The notes under the pieces were generated by a model that saw only the letters and a list, made by a program, of their open reading frames with translations, ran no database searches and was not told the DNA's origin. A stretch of 55,986 nt of DNA from a bacterium. Lineage in GTDB: Bacteria > Bacteroidota > Bacteroidia > NS11-12g > UBA9320. Positions 54,074 to 55,986 of this stretch are shown in pieces. A program made the position numbers and the translations under genes. The stretch's first letter is position 1. Each line of letters begins with the position of its first letter. The stretch lies in NCBI GenBank assembly GCA_018223105.1, contig JAAEYY010000008.1:65744-121729 (forward strand), given 5' to 3'.

Positions 54074-54354
54074 TTCTCCGAGTTGTAAAAATGACATTTA
54101 GACCGGAGGAAGTGGAAGGTTTCCTCGAATATCTCGACACAATCAAACATAAAATAGAATCCAGGCCGGGATTAGTTAATTTGAGAATATACCGCGATAC
54201 CAACAATAAAAACGTGGTATTCACATTAAGTACCTGGTTAGATTCAGAACATTTGAACTTATATCGCAAGTCTGAACTCTTTGCAGAAGTTTGGCCAAAA
54301 ACAAAGGCTTTATTTTCAGACAAAGCAGAGGCTTGGAGTTTGCGTTTAAAGTAA
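54070..54354 (+). CDS. antibiotic biosynthesis monooxygenase (ABM) domain protein
   Basis: A 94-residue dimeric alpha-beta barrel-type protein. The pattern VKMTFRPEEVEGFLEYLDTIKHKI, then SRPGLVNLRIYRDTNN, then LSTWLDSEHLNLYRKSELFAEVW matches ABM-like small proteins, which act as monooxygenases or ligand binders. No substrate is known. It is translationally coupled to the preceding SAM-enzyme-like gene through ATGA, so the two probably act together or share a substrate (inference). Confidence 0.82.
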   Translation: MILRVVKMTFRPEEVEGFLEYLDTIKHKIESRPGLVNLRIYRDTNNKNVVFTLSTWLDSEHLNLYRKSELFAEVWPKTKALFSDKAEAWSLRLK

Positions 54355-54372
54355 ATATTATTGTACCAGTAT

Positions 54373-55986
54373 ATGAAGACACTAGTTAAAGGCCTTTTAT
54401 CCCTTCTATTCTTAATGATGACCGTAACATCTTTTGCTCAATCGGAAGTAGAGAAAGTAGAAGAATACGTAGCTGATGAAAATTACAAACGTGTATTAAA
54501 ACTCACCGAAAAGTACATGGATGATAGAGAACTCAGAAAAAATCCGAAGTTCTACTACTATCATGCAATGGCCTTGTATGAGCTTCAAAAAGATCCCTAC
54601 TTCTTCGAAGATTATCCGGATGCAATCAAAGATGCGATTAAAGCTGTGCAAAAAGGACTTCGTAAAGATGAAGATAGTACTGCTATCCTTTATTTCCTTG
54701 ATCTTGTGGATGATATCGCAGATCGACAAAACGAGTTGGCAAAAGACCAATACGACATTAATAAGGTGAGTAAAGCCGGCCGTTATTACGAAGATTCATA
54801 TGAATTAAATAAGAACCGTGAAGCCTATTTCTGGATGGGGAAATGCGCTATCGAGTCTTTCGATACAATAAAAGGTGAATCTATTTATCGCGATCTCATT
54901 GAGATGTATAATGAAGAAATGGATGAAGATGACAAAGGCGATCAGGTACTAGAACCTCATATATATTTCATTAACAAACATTGGTTGAACGAAAATTACG
55001 ACTCTGCCAACTATTACTTAAATAATGCTAGAGAGATTTTCGGACAGGATGAAAAAATTGATTTCTTCCAGAAAAAAGTGGGCATGGATCAGATTAACTC
55101 TATGCCACCATCTAGTTTGATGATGGAATACATCAAGCAAAATCTGGAATTCTTCCCAACTGACACTAACTTCCTTCATAAGGAAAATGCCTTATACGTG
55201 TTCCTCATAAAAAATGCGATTGTAAATGAGAACTATAAAACGGCAGATACTATTCTGAATGAGTTTACCGCTCAAAAAGTGGAACGTTCTTCCAGTAAGA
55301 ATGTGAATCTTTTAAAACAAACCGATGAATTCATTGAAAAGAAGCCGGAAAATGTGCTTTGGAAACTTTCCGAGTATTTCCACACTTATGGTCATGAGTT
55401 ATCTGCACATTATGTGCTAACCAAATACATCAGAGCGTCTGCAACAGATACCACTCAAGAAGCTATTGCAAAACGTTGGGGGGTTATCGCCGGATATGCT
55501 TTCGAAACCAGAGAAATGCCATTTGCCACCTTTGTACTTCAGCAGTCAATTGAAGCAACCGGAGGAAAAAACAAAGAACTTTTAGCCCTCCGATCTAAAA
55601 TTATTAAGGACAAAGAAAATGCAGGTTTGGATGTTGACGATATGGGCGCATATTACTCGCTACTAAAAGATGAAATCAAACTAAAGCCTAAATCAGAAGA
55701 GCTCAAAAAGACCATGATTGCCACCAGCGACAAGTACGTTAACCTCTTGGTTAAAAACCATAGATTTGGTATGGCAAAACAGGTGATTAAAGAACTTCAG
55801 GCTTTCGATCCTAAAGGAGACTACGAAGCATTGAAGTTCTATGTTGCAAAAGAAGATTTCTATGTAAACTACTTCCTCACTAAAACCAAAGGTAAACTTG
55901 ATGAAGGTGAAGAAGTTACCATATTTGAGTGGGACGGAAGTATTGCTCGATGCGAACCGCGAACTGTGAGCAATGACGTACAAACC
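54373..55986 (+). CDS. secreted repeat-containing protein, partial at window end
   Basis: The frame opens with ATG 54373, has a signal peptide (hydrophobic residues 5-23, ending SFAQ), and runs 538 codons to the window end without a stop. The region after the signal is helical and repetitive, with TPR-like spacing (EEYVADENYKRVLKLTEKYM, NREAYFWMGKCAIE, YDSANYYLNNAREIF). The end (WDGSIARCEPRTVSNDVQT) looks like the entry to a different domain that is cut off. It starts 18 bases after the ABM gene. The function is unknown. Confidence 0.82.
   Translation, partial: MKTLVKGLLSLLFLMMTVTSFAQSEVEKVEEYVADENYKRVLKLTEKYMDDRELRKNPKFYYYHAMALYELQKDPYFFEDYPDAIKDAIKAVQKGLRKDEDSTAILYFLDLVDDIADRQNELAKDQYDINKVSKAGRYYEDSYELNKNREAYFWMGKCAIESFDTIKGESIYRDLIEMYNEEMDEDDKGDQVLEPHIYFINKHWLNENYDSANYYLNNAREIFGQDEKIDFFQKKVGMDQINSMPPSSLMMEYIKQNLEFFPTDTNFLHKENALYVFLIKNAIVNENYKTADTILNEFTAQKVERSSSKNVNLLKQTDEFIEKKPENVLWKLSEYFHTYGHELSAHYVLTKYIRASATDTTQEAIAKRWGVIAGYAFETREMPFATFVLQQSIEATGGKNKELLALRSKIIKDKENAGLDVDDMGAYYSLLKDEIKLKPKSEELKKTMIATSDKYVNLLVKNHRFGMAKQVIKELQAFDPKGDYEALKFYVAKEDFYVNYFLTKTKGKLDEGEEVTIFEWDGSIARCEPRTVSNDVQT

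Overview
This looks like a chromosomal core segment from a member of the Bacteroidota, most likely Flavobacteriales; genus not determined. The grounds are a complete alternative complex III operon (actA-F), a bacillithiol gene (bshC), a DUF4295 gene beside rpmG/rpmB, type B bL31, a DUF1343 lipoprotein, many short secretion signals and lipoboxes, and promoters of the Bacteroidota type (TTG or TTTG, about 19 nt, then TAnnTTTG). Shine-Dalgarno sequences are nearly absent, with two notable exceptions at rpsA and rpsR. I see no prophage, transposase, CRISPR array, tRNA or rRNA.

Layout. 1-2.6 kb: the tail of an unknown gene, a SRPBCC-domain protein and an M61 peptidase. 2.7-5.1 kb: rpsA, with a C-terminal helix-hairpin-helix tail. 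5.1-8.1 kb: a tight EVE-pyrR-pyrB-asparaginase operon. 8.2-11.1 kb: gyrB facing pfkA. 11.2-16.4 kb: a lipoprotein, a sodium/solute symporter and lon. 16.4-21.7 kb (minus): transglutaminase-like protein, then hisS-rluA-type synthase-hydrolase, which overlap one another. 21.9-24.1 kb: rpmE2, a GlmU-like nucleotidyltransferase and tpiA. 24.1-31.0 kb (minus): two envelope proteins, then the rpmB-rpmG-DUF4295-ftsY-rimO-bshC string. 31-37 kb: NamZ-like DUF1343 lipoprotein, LolC/E-like permease, small lipoproteins, a potassium channel, rnhB and a methyltransferase. 37-38.7 kb: dnaX split over two frames at a run of ten A. 38.9-40 kb: rpsF-rpsR-rplI. 40-43.7 kb: MacB-like permease, a membrane protein and dnaA. 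44.1-52.2 kb (minus): actABCDEF. 52.3-56 kb: phoH, a divergent SAM hydroxide adenosyltransferase-like protein, an ABM-domain protein and a repeat-containing secreted protein cut by the window end.

Functionally the window mixes translation (S1, S6, S18, L9, L28, L33, L31, HisRS, RimO), replication (DnaA, DnaX, GyrB, RnhB), pyrimidine synthesis fed by aspartate, glycolysis (PfkA, TpiA), proteostasis (Lon), membrane targeting (FtsY) and aerobic respiration (ACIII). The genome is compact. Five of eight convergent gene pairs share a 4-bp overlap made of two interleaved stop codons, and several terminators end within a few bases of the next start codon.

The most interesting signals are: (1) a probable programmed frameshift or transcriptional slippage in dnaX; (2) strong Shine-Dalgarno sequences at rpsA and rpsR in a lineage that normally hides its anti-SD; (3) an S1 protein with an added helix-hairpin-helix domain; (4) a SAM hydroxide adenosyltransferase-like protein that has lost its usual catalytic motif; (5) a 48-residue DUF5522 gene that overlaps both neighbours.
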